Source of the DNA: Perlabentimonas sp034003245
Lineage (GTDB): Bacteria; Bacteroidota; Bacteroidia; Bacteroidales; Tenuifilaceae
DNA: 64,000 nucleotides
NCBI GenBank assembly: GCA_034003245.1
Contig: JAVEYY010000007.1
Location: forward strand, 1 to 64,000
Direction: 5' to 3'
Positions 24,650 through 33,415 of this stretch are shown here, in pieces. Numbering within the stretch: the stretch's first letter is position 1; the number at the start of each line of letters is the position of its first letter. The translations under genes were made by a program, and so were the position numbers. The notes under the pieces are model-generated. The model made no database searches. It saw only the letters and a program-made list of their open reading frames with translations, and was not told the DNA's origin.

Positions 24650-26959
24650 CTACTTGCTAATAATGGTTTGCGAACTTGCGGGAATAGGATGATCTACTCC
24701 AAAAACCTTAACCGAGAGCGATGGTCCCTCCTCGTTGGTTATGGTAATTGCGCTACCATTCACGTTCACCTTTAACACGTTATCCCTAAACCAAACCTTG
24801 AAACTGTACGATTTCCACTGTTCAGGAATTAATGGGTTAAATACAAGCATATTATTTCTTAAGCGCATTCCTCCAAAACCTTCGACAATGGAGATCCATG
24901 TTCCAGCCATACTGGTAATATGGAGACCCTCCTTCACCTCGTGGTTATAGTCATCGAGGTCGAGGCGCGATGTACGCAGATAGAGCTCGTATGCCTTTTT
25001 GATATCGCCAATTAGCGCGGCTTGAACCGAGTGAACACAGGGTGATAATGATGACTCGTGCACTGTGCGTGCCTCATAAAACTCGAAATTGCGACGGATT
25101 GTCTCGATTTCGAATCTATCCTCTAAGAAATAAAGCCCCTGAAGCACATCGGCCTGCTTAATAAAACATGAGCGTAGAATACGATCCCAGCTCCACTTCT
25201 GATTAATTGGCCTTTGCTTAGGATCAAGATCCTTAACAAGAATTTGTTCCTTATCCATATAGCCTTCCTGTTGCAGGAATACTCCCAATTTCTCATCAAC
25301 AGGGTAAAACATTTTCTCTCGAATATCTCTCCATTTTGCTAACTCCTTCGACTCATCGAACGATATCTTCTTGATCAAAGCATTATACTTATCGGGCTCA
25401 GTTTGTTTAACGTAGCTGGCCGCCTCATCGGCATACTCCATACACCACGAGGCTATGAGGTTGGTATACCAGTTGTTGTTCACGTTATTCTCATACTCGT
25501 TGGGGCCAGTAACACCTAGCATCACGTACTTACCCTTCTCGTGCGAGAAGTTTACCCTTTGCGCCCAGAAACGCGCAATAGCAACTAGTAGTTCCAGTCC
25601 AAAGTTGGCTAAATATCCCTTATCGCCAGTATAACGAACATAGTTGTAAACTGCAAAGGCGATAGCTCCGTTGCGGTGTATCTCCTCAAAAGTGATTTCC
25701 CACTCGTTGTGGCACTCCTCGCCGTTCATGGTTACCATGGGGAACAACGCTGCACCATTAGTAAAGCCAAGCTTTTGGGCATTCTCAATGGCTTTATCCA
25801 GCTGCTTGTATCTGTATAGAAGCAGTTGGCGGGCAACTTTCTGACCATGCGTAATCATGTAAAAGGGCAGGCAGTAAGCCTCGGTATCCCAGTAGGTGGA
25901 TCCGCCATACTTCTCACCAGTAAAGCCTTTGGGGCCAATGTTCAACCGTTCGTCTTTACCTGTATAAGTTTGGCTAAGCTGGAAGATATTGAAGCGGATT
26001 GCCTGCTGAGCCGCCACATCACCCTCTATGGTGATATCGCTATGTGCCCACACATCGGCCCAGGCCCCTGCCTGTTCCAATAGCATAGCATCAAAACCCT
26101 TTGCTGTTGCAGCATTTAGCAATCCCTTTAGTACTTTTGGGAACGTACCTTTATCGTGATTTAAGCTGGAAATTACTGCGGCATACTTATAAACAGTAAG
26201 CTCACTCCCCGACTCCACTTCGATTTTTACACCCGATCCCACAAATAGATCCTTATCAATTACAAAGGGATGGATTTCGCAGCGCTTGTCATCAACATAA
26301 ACGTTGTAACGCATGGCGTGCCCAACGTGAAAATCGAGTTTTTTGGTTTTTGATACCAGGTAAGCCTCATTGTCGGAGGCATACCGCTCTATCTCTTCCC
26401 AAAATTTTTCGCCGTAGTTGGAGTCTTCGTTCCGCACATCACCATCAAGATATGGTTTGATGCTAATAGTTGCTTTACCTGTAAGAGGCTTAATTGAGTA
26501 CCTAATGGCGCCCAGCTCAGGAGAAACAATACTAACAAAGCGATTTGCCGACACTGCAACTTTAAGGCCCGAAGGCATTTCGCAGATAAAGGTTCGCTCC
26601 AGGTATCCCTCCTTCATATTTAATACGCGGCGGAATTCATCAACAGAGCATTTTGCCAAATCGAGAGATTCGCCATTGATATCAACATCAATTCCAATCC
26701 AGTTGGTTGAGTTAATAACCTTGGCAAAGTACTCGGGGTAGCCGTTTTTCCACCATCCCACACGGGTTTTATCAGGATAGTAAACTCCGGCAACATAGCT
26801 ACCCTGAAGGGTAGCTCCGCTGTACTTCTCCTCAAAGTTAGCACGTTGACCCATTGCACCATTGCCTATACTAAATAGGCTTTCAGACGCACGCGTATTC
26901 TCTGGTATAAACCCCTCTTCAATAATGCACCACTCGTCGTGCTTTAGGTATGGATTCAT
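24650..26959 (-). CDS. GH65 maltose phosphorylase family protein
   Basis: The 769-residue protein has the GH65 layout: N-terminal beta domain (1 to about 260), linker, alpha/alpha barrel (about 310-690) and a C-terminal beta domain. The barrel motif GEECHNEWEITFEEIHRNGA near residues 416-435 contains the general-acid Glu, and SLSPCVHSVQAALIGD follows at about 626-641. No signal peptide is present, so it is cytoplasmic. The close match around the catalytic Glu favours maltose phosphorylase (maltose + Pi to glucose + beta-glucose 1-phosphate) over kojibiose or trehalose phosphorylase, but specificity is inferred. It is downstream of the MFS transporter, with CG-centred operator-like sites just upstream. 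The expected partner, beta-phosphoglucomutase, is absent. Confidence 0.9.
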   Translation of the reverse strand: MNPYLKHDEWCIIEEGFIPENTRASESLFSIGNGAMGQRANFEEKYSGATLQGSYVAGVYYPDKTRVGWWKNGYPEYFAKVINSTNWIGIDVDINGESLDLAKCSVDEFRRVLNMKEGYLERTFICEMPSGLKVAVSANRFVSIVSPELGAIRYSIKPLTGKATISIKPYLDGDVRNEDSNYGEKFWEEIERYASDNEAYLVSKTKKLDFHVGHAMRYNVYVDDKRCEIHPFVIDKDLFVGSGVKIEVESGSELTVYKYAAVISSLNHDKGTFPKVLKGLLNAATAKGFDAMLLEQAGAWADVWAHSDITIEGDVAAQQAIRFNIFQLSQTYTGKDERLNIGPKGFTGEKYGGSTYWDTEAYCLPFYMITHGQKVARQLLLYRYKQLDKAIENAQKLGFTNGAALFPMVTMNGEECHNEWEITFEEIHRNGAIAFAVYNYVRYTGDKGYLANFGLELLVAIARFWAQRVNFSHEKGKYVMLGVTGPNEYENNVNNNWYTNLIASWCMEYADEAASYVKQTEPDKYNALIKKISFDESKELAKWRDIREKMFYPVDEKLGVFLQQEGYMDKEQILVKDLDPKQRPINQKWSWDRILRSCFIKQADVLQGLYFLEDRFEIETIRRNFEFYEARTVHESSLSPCVHSVQAALIGDIKKAYELYLRTSRLDLDDYNHEVKEGLHITSMAGTWISIVEGFGGMRLRNNMLVFNPLIPEQWKSYSFKVWFRDNVLKVNVNGSAITITNEEGPSLSVKVFGVDHPIPASSQTIISK

Positions 26960-26991
26960 ATTTTACTGTTTAATATTTCATTTACAACACA

Positions 26992-27001
26992 CAAACGTTA
27001 A
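26992..27001. promoter_or_regulatory. Putative LacI-family operator upstream of GH65
   Basis: CAAACGTTAA lies 33 bases upstream of the GH65 start and matches the perfect palindrome CAAACGTTTG at 30261 in 8 of 10 positions, including the central CG. On the minus strand it reads TTAACGTTTG, which also resembles a -7 element, so binding here could block transcription. Confidence 0.45.
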
Positions 27002-27059
27002 AACCATTTATATGAAAATTGACCAAACTGAACTTGAAAAATTTTGTTTTTTGGGTTTG

Positions 27060-27070
27060 TTAACGATTTG
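27060..27070. promoter_or_regulatory. Second putative LacI-family operator upstream of GH65
   Basis: TTAACGATTTG has the same CG-centred AACGnTT core as the other sites. It lies about 60 bases from the 26992 site, in the GH65-MFS gap. Confidence 0.35.
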
Positions 27071-27085
27071 TGCGAGATGTTAAAA

Positions 27086-28885
27086 CTATTTGTGTGCAAC
27101 CACATCGTCCCTATCGGTAACAAAAAATACCATAAGCGCAGCAAAAATCATTGAAGCGCCACCAAGGATTAGTGAGTAAATTGCCTCACCACCAAATACA
27201 GTTCCCACAAAGAAACCGAGAATACTGGCAGCCAGGATTTGGGGAATTACAATGAAGAAGTTGAAAATCCCCATGTAGGTTCCCATTTTGTTTGAGGGTA
27301 ACGAACCGGCCAAAATTGCATATGGCATCGACAGAATACTTGCCCACGCAAGGCCAACCCCCAGCATCGAAACAAGGAGCATGGTTGGATTGGTAACAAA
27401 AAAGATTGATATTAATCCAATTCCACCTGCTACCAGCGATATTGCGTGGGTAATTTTACGGCTGGTGTACTTGGCAATAATCACCAGTAGGAATGCCATA
27501 ACGGCAGCAAAACCGTTGTAGGTGGCAAAACAAATACCCACCCAGTTTGCACCTGTATTGTACTCCTTAACAATCACCTTAAATCTATTGAAAAGCGATT
27601 CGTCGATTTGATAAGCATTTTGATAATGAATCTCCTTGGTTGTTTCTGATTCTCCTCCCTCTCTAAGGAATAAATTTACTAGACGGAGCGGAACGGCAAC
27701 CTCAGCTTTTCCCTTGGCAAAATGTTTTTCAATTTTCTGAATCTCCTCATCTAAAACTGTAAATCTAAAACCAGTCTCAACCGAATCGGATTGTGCCAAC
27801 AACCTTTGCTGCTCCATTTTAAGCTGGTTAAGCTCACCCTGCGAAATTTTCATATCATAAATATGACTTGTAACACCAGCAGTGGTGTATATCCACATGG
27901 CAAAAAGGGCAAACCAGCTGAAAAACTGAACCACGGCCAGCTGCGCCATGGTTTTAGGCATATTGAACAGGTCGTTAATTACAACAACCAATCCTCCCTC
28001 ATTTTTTCCTGCATTCTTAAGTAACCCAACAAGTAGCTGAATTAAACCAAAGGCTACAATTCCAATAGTAACTATGTACAGCTTGGGATCGAGGGTAAAG
28101 TACAACACGCCAAGCGAAAGAACTACACCCAGGGCAATCCAAATAAAACTCTGCTTAAGGAAGAATTTTCCAGATATCTCCTGGTGCTGTACAATTGATT
28201 CCAAACCAGTTATTTGTTTAACCTCAGCCTGCTCGGCCTCCTCAAAAGCCTTTAACTCCTCGGGAGAATACTCCTTAGTTTTAATAATAGTTAGAATTAC
28301 TGCCCCAAAAAAGGCTATGGCACCCAGGTAAAACGACCATTTTACCGATGGAGGAATTTGTCCTTCGGGTGCCGTATTGGCCACACCAACCCATTCGGTA
28401 AGGATGTAGGGTAATGCAGATGCTATAACGGCACCAGTACCAATAAAGAAACTTTGCATGGCGAATCCTTTAGTCCGCTGCTCGCTGGGCAGCATATCGC
28501 CCACAAACGCCCTGAAGGGTTCCATCGACACGTTTATAGATGCATCGAGAATCCATAGCATACCAGCAGCAACCCATAGAACGGGTGAATTTGGCATAAA
28601 AATTAACGCGGCTGAAGCTAAAATGGCACCAACCAAAAAGAATGGTCTACGTCTTCCCAACCGACCCCAAGTGTTGTCGCTCATATGGCCGATGATGGGT
28701 TGTATGATCAGACCTGTTACCGGTGCTGCAATCCACAGGATGGGAATTGCATCGATATTTGCGCCAAGGGTCTCGAAAATCCGACTTACGTTGGCGTTTT
28801 GCAGAGCGTATCCAAACTGGATACCCAGGAATCCAAAGCTCATATTCCATATCTGCCAAAATGATAAACGGGGTCGTTTAGTCAT
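27086..28885 (-). CDS. MFS (SLC45/GPH-like) maltose or oligosaccharide transporter
   Basis: The roughly 600-residue membrane protein starts LSFWQIWNMSFGFLGIQFGYAL and carries the MFS loop motif GHMSDNTWGRLGRRRPF at about 65-81 and MEPFRAFVGDMLPSEQRTKG. These match sugar:proton symporters of the SLC45 type found in Bacteroidota maltose loci. It should import maltose or short maltodextrins across the inner membrane to feed the GH65 enzyme. I start it at the ATG at 28885, because the codon before it is GTG. It is larger than a usual MFS carrier: it has an extra membrane pair near 245-290 and a soluble insert of about 100 residues near 340-440. Confidence 0.88.
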   Translation of the reverse strand: MTKRPRLSFWQIWNMSFGFLGIQFGYALQNANVSRIFETLGANIDAIPILWIAAPVTGLIIQPIIGHMSDNTWGRLGRRRPFFLVGAILASAALIFMPNSPVLWVAAGMLWILDASINVSMEPFRAFVGDMLPSEQRTKGFAMQSFFIGTGAVIASALPYILTEWVGVANTAPEGQIPPSVKWSFYLGAIAFFGAVILTIIKTKEYSPEELKAFEEAEQAEVKQITGLESIVQHQEISGKFFLKQSFIWIALGVVLSLGVLYFTLDPKLYIVTIGIVAFGLIQLLVGLLKNAGKNEGGLVVVINDLFNMPKTMAQLAVVQFFSWFALFAMWIYTTAGVTSHIYDMKISQGELNQLKMEQQRLLAQSDSVETGFRFTVLDEEIQKIEKHFAKGKAEVAVPLRLVNLFLREGGESETTKEIHYQNAYQIDESLFNRFKVIVKEYNTGANWVGICFATYNGFAAVMAFLLVIIAKYTSRKITHAISLVAGGIGLISIFFVTNPTMLLVSMLGVGLAWASILSMPYAILAGSLPSNKMGTYMGIFNFFIVIPQILAASILGFFVGTVFGGEAIYSLILGGASMIFAALMVFFVTDRDDVVAHK

Positions 28886-28974
28886 CACGATTATTATTAT
28901 TAGTTATGATAAATCCAATAGAAAAAAAGCTTCCAGGAACTGGAAAGAAGGTGGGATAAAAAAATGTAGCTGGT

Positions 28975-29006
28975 CAAATATAAAGCTAAAAATGGTGCTT
29001 TGCAAA
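28975..29006 (-). promoter_or_regulatory. Promoter of the MFS transporter gene
   Basis: On the minus strand the -33 element TTTG (29003-29006) is separated by 20 bases from the -7 element TATATTTG (28975-28982). Both match the Bacteroidota consensus. The start codon is about 90 bases downstream. Confidence 0.6.
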
Positions 29007-29063
29007 TATTATGTGGCTTAGAATAGTCTTGCAGTAAGCCCTTTAGTAAGGCATGCACCATTT

Positions 29064-29073
29064 CAAACGATTA
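29064..29073. promoter_or_regulatory. Putative LacI-family operator between regulator and MFS genes
   Basis: CAAACGATTA shares CAAACG and the CG centre with the palindrome at 30261. It is about 58 bases upstream of the MFS -33 element and 34 bases past the regulator's stop codon. Confidence 0.4.
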
Positions 29074-29106
29074 CGAGAAACCAAAAAAAATATTATTTTT
29101 TTTTCG

Positions 29107-30123
29107 CTAGCGGCTCCTTGTGGTTCTGCGCACTATAATAGAAGTAGGCAATATTTCGGTTCTTTGCTCCACATTCTTTTCGCTGTTAATTCTTGTGATG
29201 AGCATCTCCATGGCTTTTTCGCCCATGGTAAACCCGGGTTGCGAAACTGTAGTAAGGGTGGGTTCTATCATCTCGGCCATATAATCGTTGCCAAAGCCAA
29301 CAATTGAAACATCCTCGGGGATTCTAATGCCATTTTTACGTAGAACCTTAACAACGCCTGCAGCTGTAAAATCATTTACGGTGAAGATAGCATCAAACTT
29401 AATCCCACTATCTACTAATTTCTGCGTTTCAACAAGGGCCTTCTCAAATGTATCGCAATTAATAATAAGGGATTCGTCGATCACCACGCCATTCTTCCGA
29501 TGCGCCTCAAGATACCCCTTTAGCCTGTTGCTTCCAATTAGCCGTTTCTGCGGACCCGAGAAGTGGACAATCCGTCTACGTCCCTCAACAATAAGGTACT
29601 GCGTAGCCTGAAATGCTCCTTCGTAATCATTTATCAGCACCCTATCGGCATTAAACCCCTCAATAACCCTATCGAAAAAAACCACGGGAATACCATCGTC
29701 GTCGAGTTGTTGCAGATGTGCAAAATCTTCAGTCTGCTTCGATACCGATATTAATATGCCATCGATAATGCTATGCCTAAAGGTTTCGCAAACCTCCACC
29801 TCCTTGGCAAAAACCTCACCCGACTGGCTTACAATTACGCTGTAGCCATGCTCGTTAGCCACCTTTTCGATTCCGCTTATGACTGAGGAAAAAAAGTAGT
29901 GTACAATTTCAGGGATCACAACGCCAATAACATTACTTTTCCTATTCCTTAAACTTAACGCAATAGGATTTGGTCTATAATTCATCTCAGCGGCCAGCTT
30001 GTTCACCTGATCCTTTGTTGCCTGACTAATATCGGGGTGATCCTTAAGAGCGCGTGATACTGTTGAAGGGCTAATGCTTAGCAGCTTAGCAATATCCTTT
30101 ATGGTAACATTGGGTGATTTCAT
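29107..30123 (-). CDS. LacI-family transcriptional regulator of the maltodextrin locus
   Basis: The 338-residue protein has the LacI helix-turn-helix (VTIKDIAKLLSISPSTVSRAL, residues 6-26), hinge helix (NPIALSLR, about 52-59) and a periplasmic-binding-protein-like sensor domain (about 62-335) with GFGNDYMAEMIEPTLTTVSQ. Such proteins bind CG-centred palindromes and respond to a sugar ligand. It lies between the MFS gene and the divergent susC operon, so control of the locus by maltose or a derivative is the likely role. It replaces the SusR-type regulator of Bacteroides. Its promoter and the operators near it suggest autoregulation. Confidence 0.92.
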   Translation of the reverse strand: MKSPNVTIKDIAKLLSISPSTVSRALKDHPDISQATKDQVNKLAAEMNYRPNPIALSLRNRKSNVIGVVIPEIVHYFFSSVISGIEKVANEHGYSVIVSQSGEVFAKEVEVCETFRHSIIDGILISVSKQTEDFAHLQQLDDDGIPVVFFDRVIEGFNADRVLINDYEGAFQATQYLIVEGRRRIVHFSGPQKRLIGSNRLKGYLEAHRKNGVVIDESLIINCDTFEKALVETQKLVDSGIKFDAIFTVNDFTAAGVVKVLRKNGIRIPEDVSIVGFGNDYMAEMIEPTLTTVSQPGFTMGEKAMEMLITRINSEKNVEQRTEILPTSIIVRRTTRSR

Positions 30124-30164
30124 GACCTCTCAGGGATTGATGTTGTTTGCGAATATTAGCAAAC

Positions 30165-30196
30165 CAAATATAGGTATTATGTGTTACTCTAGCAAA
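30165..30196 (-). promoter_or_regulatory. Promoter of the LacI-family regulator gene
   Basis: On the minus strand TTTG (30193-30196), a 20-base spacer and TATATTTG (30165-30172) form a consensus promoter, 42 bases before the ATG. The spacing and the GCAAATATTAT context are the same as at the MFS promoter. Confidence 0.6.
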
Positions 30197-30260
30197 TATT
30201 ATAGATGTATAGGATCAAAAAACGAGCAAAATCCAAACCGTTAAACACACGTTCAAATTA

Positions 30261-30270
30261 CAAACGTTTG
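30261..30270. promoter_or_regulatory. Putative LacI-family operator, perfect palindrome
   Basis: CAAACGTTTG is a perfect 10-base palindrome centred on CG, the hallmark of LacI-family sites. It lies in the divergent gap, 65 bases upstream of the regulator's -33 element and 155 bases upstream of susC. Confidence 0.6.
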
Positions 30271-30285
30271 CGCATTCGTTTGTGA

Positions 30286-30293
30286 TAACGATT
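30286..30293. promoter_or_regulatory. Second CG-centred site in the divergent gap
   Basis: TAACGATT repeats the AACGnTT core 25 bases from the perfect palindrome. It is a weaker match and could be an auxiliary operator. The rest of the 301-base gap 30124-30424 holds only the promoter elements listed here. Confidence 0.35.
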
Positions 30294-30365
30294 GCGGTTA
30301 AAACGGGTTACTGTTAGTGAAATATCATTGACCTTATGTTAAATTAAAGCTAAATTGATGCAGAA

Positions 30366-30393
30366 TTTGGAATAAAAAAAGTAGCTAACTTTT
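30366..30393 (+). promoter_or_regulatory. Putative susC operon promoter
   Basis: TTTG (30366-30369), a 16-base spacer and TAACTTTT (30386-30393, seven of eight consensus positions counting the two free ones) lie 31 bases before the susC ATG. Confidence 0.45.
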
Positions 30394-30424
30394 ATTTTAA
30401 TCAACAAATTTAACTAAATCTAAT

Positions 30425-33391
30425 ATGAAGCAGAAAACTACTGTTTTTAAAAGTGTTACGCTTTTCTTGCTGCTTGCGTTTTCCCAACATATGGCATGGG
30501 CGCAAGCACAAAACGTAACGGGTAAAGTAACCGATGCCCTAGACGGATCACCACTAATTGGTGTTACTGTGGTAGTTAAGGGAACCAACCTGGGTACCAC
30601 TACCGACGGGTTTGGTAGCTACTCCATTAATGTGGAGCCTACCGCAACGCTGGTATTCTCGTATATTGGTTACGAAACATTGGAAGAAGCTGTTAATGGC
30701 CGATCAAACATTAACGTTTCGCTTGTTCAAGCAGTTGAAACCCTTGATGAGATTGTGGTAATTGGTTATGGTCAGGTAAAAAAGAACGACCTTACCGGTT
30801 CGGTTACCACTGTTAGTTCTAAGGACTTTAACCAAGGTTCTATTACAACACCTCAAGAACTTCTGATTGGTAAATCGGCTGGTGTGGTTATTACAACCAA
30901 CAGCGGTGCCCCAGGTTCGGGAGCTAAGATTCGCGTTAGGGGTGGGTCGTCGTTGTACGCGTCAAACGATCCCCTTATTATAGTAGATGGTGTTCCACTT
31001 GACAACGCCAACGTATCAGGAAGTTCAAACTTCCTATCCATTGTTAACCCCAACGATATTGAATCGGTAACCGTACTTAAAGATGCTTCTTCTACAGCCA
31101 TTTACGGTTCACGTGCCTCGAACGGGGTTATTATTATCACTACCAAAAAAGGTAGAGAAGGTGCTCCCCTTAAGGTTAACTACAGCGTTAACACATCGGT
31201 TGCTTCGGCTATTAAGCTGATGGACGTATACTCGGGCGACCAACTTAGAGAGATAGCTTACGAACATCGCGATCTTTTTGGCCTATCAAATCTAAATCTT
31301 CTGGGTTCAGCCAACACAAACTGGCAAAGTGAACTCTTTAGAAATGCCTTTACTCAGGATCACAACCTGAGCCTAAATGGTGCATATAAAGTTCTTCCAT
31401 ACCAAGTTTCGGTAGGATACACCAACCAGGATGGTATTATGAAGAACACAGGTATGGAGCGTATGACAGGGGCGGTTAATCTAAGCCCTTCGTTCTTAAA
31501 GAATGCACTTAAGGTTAATTTGAATGCCAAGGGGATGACCACAAACCATAACTTTGGCGATCATGGTGCTTTAGGTTCTGCTATTAATATGGATCCAACT
31601 CAACCTATTTTTGATGGCAACACTGCTTCCGATGGATACTTCCAGTGGGAAAACTACGGTGCAAACCTAGGAACTCCAAACCCAGTTGAGCAGCTAATGG
31701 CAGCCGATAACAAGTCGGTGGTTAACCGGTTTATTGGAAATATTCAGCTCGATTATAAACTTCCTTTCGTTGATGGACTTAGTGCCAACCTAAATTTGGC
31801 AGCCGATTTAACCGAAAGCGAAGGTCACAATAATCGTCCAACCACTTCGCCATCAACCCTAATTGCGCCACTTGATTGGGGGAAACTTACCGATTACAGC
31901 GCTAAGAATTCTAACAAACTTTTGGATTTCTACTTAAACTACAATAAGGATTTAACCAGCATCGACAGCCGTTTAGACGCTGTGGCAGGATACTCATATC
32001 AGCACTTTGAGCGTGAAGGTAAAAGCTACACTCGCGGTATTGTTGATGAAACACACCCCTACCAAAAATCGGATAGCTCATCGTTTATTAACGAGAATAT
32101 TCTAATCTCCGTGTTTGGACGCGTTAACTTCACTATAAAAGATCGTTATCTGATTACAGCTACCATAAGAAATGATGGTTCATCGCGCTTTGCCGAGGGT
32201 AACCGTTGGGGTCTTTTCCCATCAGTAGCCTTTGCCTGGAGAATAAACGAGGAATCATTCTTACAAGGTGTTGAGGTATTATCTGATCTAAAACTTCGCG
32301 CCAGCTGGGGTATCACAGGTCAACAGGATATAGGTAACAACTATCCCGCTCAAGCTCAATACATCGCTTCAGCAGAAGGTTCGTATTATCCAATTGGTGG
32401 AGTATTCCTCCCAACACTAAGGCCAAACGCGTACGATCCCGACATTAAATGGGAAGAGACAACCACCCAAAACATTGGACTCGACTTTGGATTCTTTAAC
32501 AACAGGGTTAGCGGTTCGATTGATGTATACAAAAGGGTTACTGAGGATTTGTTAAACACCATTAATATTCCAAGTGGTAGCAACTTCTCTAACACACTTC
32601 TCACAAACGTAGGTAGTCTTGAGAATCAAGGGGTTGAGATTGGGCTTAACCTTATCCCCATCTCACAAAAGGATATGAACCTGACCTTAGGTTTTAACTT
32701 TACCTACAACGAGAATAAGATCACCAAGCTGCTAATGAGCGACGATCCCAATTTCATTGGTATTCCTTCGGGTGGTGATGCATTCACTGCATACAAGCAG
32801 ATTACACGTGTTGGTTACCCAGCATACTCATTCTTCCTAAACCAGCAGATTTACTACACCAATGGTTTCCCCATTGAGGGTTTATATGCTGATCTTTCGG
32901 GCGAAGGTGGTATAGTTAGTGGTGACGATGCCGATAAGTACATCTACAAGAATGCTAACCCTGACTATATTATGGGCTTTAACTTCCGTTACAGCTACAA
33001 GAATTTTGATGTTTCTGCATCGTCGCGTGCAAGCATTGGCAATTATGTTTACAATGGTGTTGCAGCTGGTGCATCGTACGACCAAATGCAGCAGATTGGT
33101 TACTGGAAGAACTTTACTACTCAGCTAAGCGATACCCGCTTTGTGAAGCGTCAGTTTACCAGCGACTACTTTGTTGAGAACGCATCGTTCCTAAAAGTTG
33201 ATTACATTGCTGCAGGTTACAACTTCAAACAGCTTATGAATACGTTTGATCTTCGCCTAAGCTTCTCCGTGCAGAATGCACTCACCATCACCAAGTACAA
33301 GGGAATGGATCCCGAGGTTGACGGTGGTATCGACAACAGTTTCTACCCCAGACCCCGCACATTCCTGCTAGGTCTTAACTTCACTTTCTAG
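30425..33391 (+). CDS. susC: SusC-like TonB-dependent outer-membrane transporter
   Basis: The 988-residue protein has a signal peptide ending near MAWAQA, a carboxypeptidase-regulatory-like domain (about 28-105; VTGKVTDALDGSPLIGVTVV), a TonB-box region (DEIVVIGYGQVKKND), the plug (about 120-235, with RVRGGSSLYASNDPLIIVDG) and a beta-barrel ending in the terminal aromatic LNFTF. It imports oligosaccharides across the outer membrane using TonB-ExbBD energy and forms a lidded pair with SusD. Co-location with GH13 enzymes, SusE/F-like binders and a maltose phosphorylase makes malto-oligosaccharides the expected cargo. It is the first gene of a plus-strand operon, with 24 bases to susD. Confidence 0.95.
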   Translation: MKQKTTVFKSVTLFLLLAFSQHMAWAQAQNVTGKVTDALDGSPLIGVTVVVKGTNLGTTTDGFGSYSINVEPTATLVFSYIGYETLEEAVNGRSNINVSLVQAVETLDEIVVIGYGQVKKNDLTGSVTTVSSKDFNQGSITTPQELLIGKSAGVVITTNSGAPGSGAKIRVRGGSSLYASNDPLIIVDGVPLDNANVSGSSNFLSIVNPNDIESVTVLKDASSTAIYGSRASNGVIIITTKKGREGAPLKVNYSVNTSVASAIKLMDVYSGDQLREIAYEHRDLFGLSNLNLLGSANTNWQSELFRNAFTQDHNLSLNGAYKVLPYQVSVGYTNQDGIMKNTGMERMTGAVNLSPSFLKNALKVNLNAKGMTTNHNFGDHGALGSAINMDPTQPIFDGNTASDGYFQWENYGANLGTPNPVEQLMAADNKSVVNRFIGNIQLDYKLPFVDGLSANLNLAADLTESEGHNNRPTTSPSTLIAPLDWGKLTDYSAKNSNKLLDFYLNYNKDLTSIDSRLDAVAGYSYQHFEREGKSYTRGIVDETHPYQKSDSSSFINENILISVFGRVNFTIKDRYLITATIRNDGSSRFAEGNRWGLFPSVAFAWRINEESFLQGVEVLSDLKLRASWGITGQQDIGNNYPAQAQYIASAEGSYYPIGGVFLPTLRPNAYDPDIKWEETTTQNIGLDFGFFNNRVSGSIDVYKRVTEDLLNTINIPSGSNFSNTLLTNVGSLENQGVEIGLNLIPISQKDMNLTLGFNFTYNENKITKLLMSDDPNFIGIPSGGDAFTAYKQITRVGYPAYSFFLNQQIYYTNGFPIEGLYADLSGEGGIVSGDDADKYIYKNANPDYIMGFNFRYSYKNFDVSASSRASIGNYVYNGVAAGASYDQMQQIGYWKNFTTQLSDTRFVKRQFTSDYFVENASFLKVDYIAAGYNFKQLMNTFDLRLSFSVQNALTITKYKGMDPEVDGGIDNSFYPRPRTFLLGLNFTF

Positions 33392-33415
33392 GAATAATAA
33401 AAAACAACTGATAAT

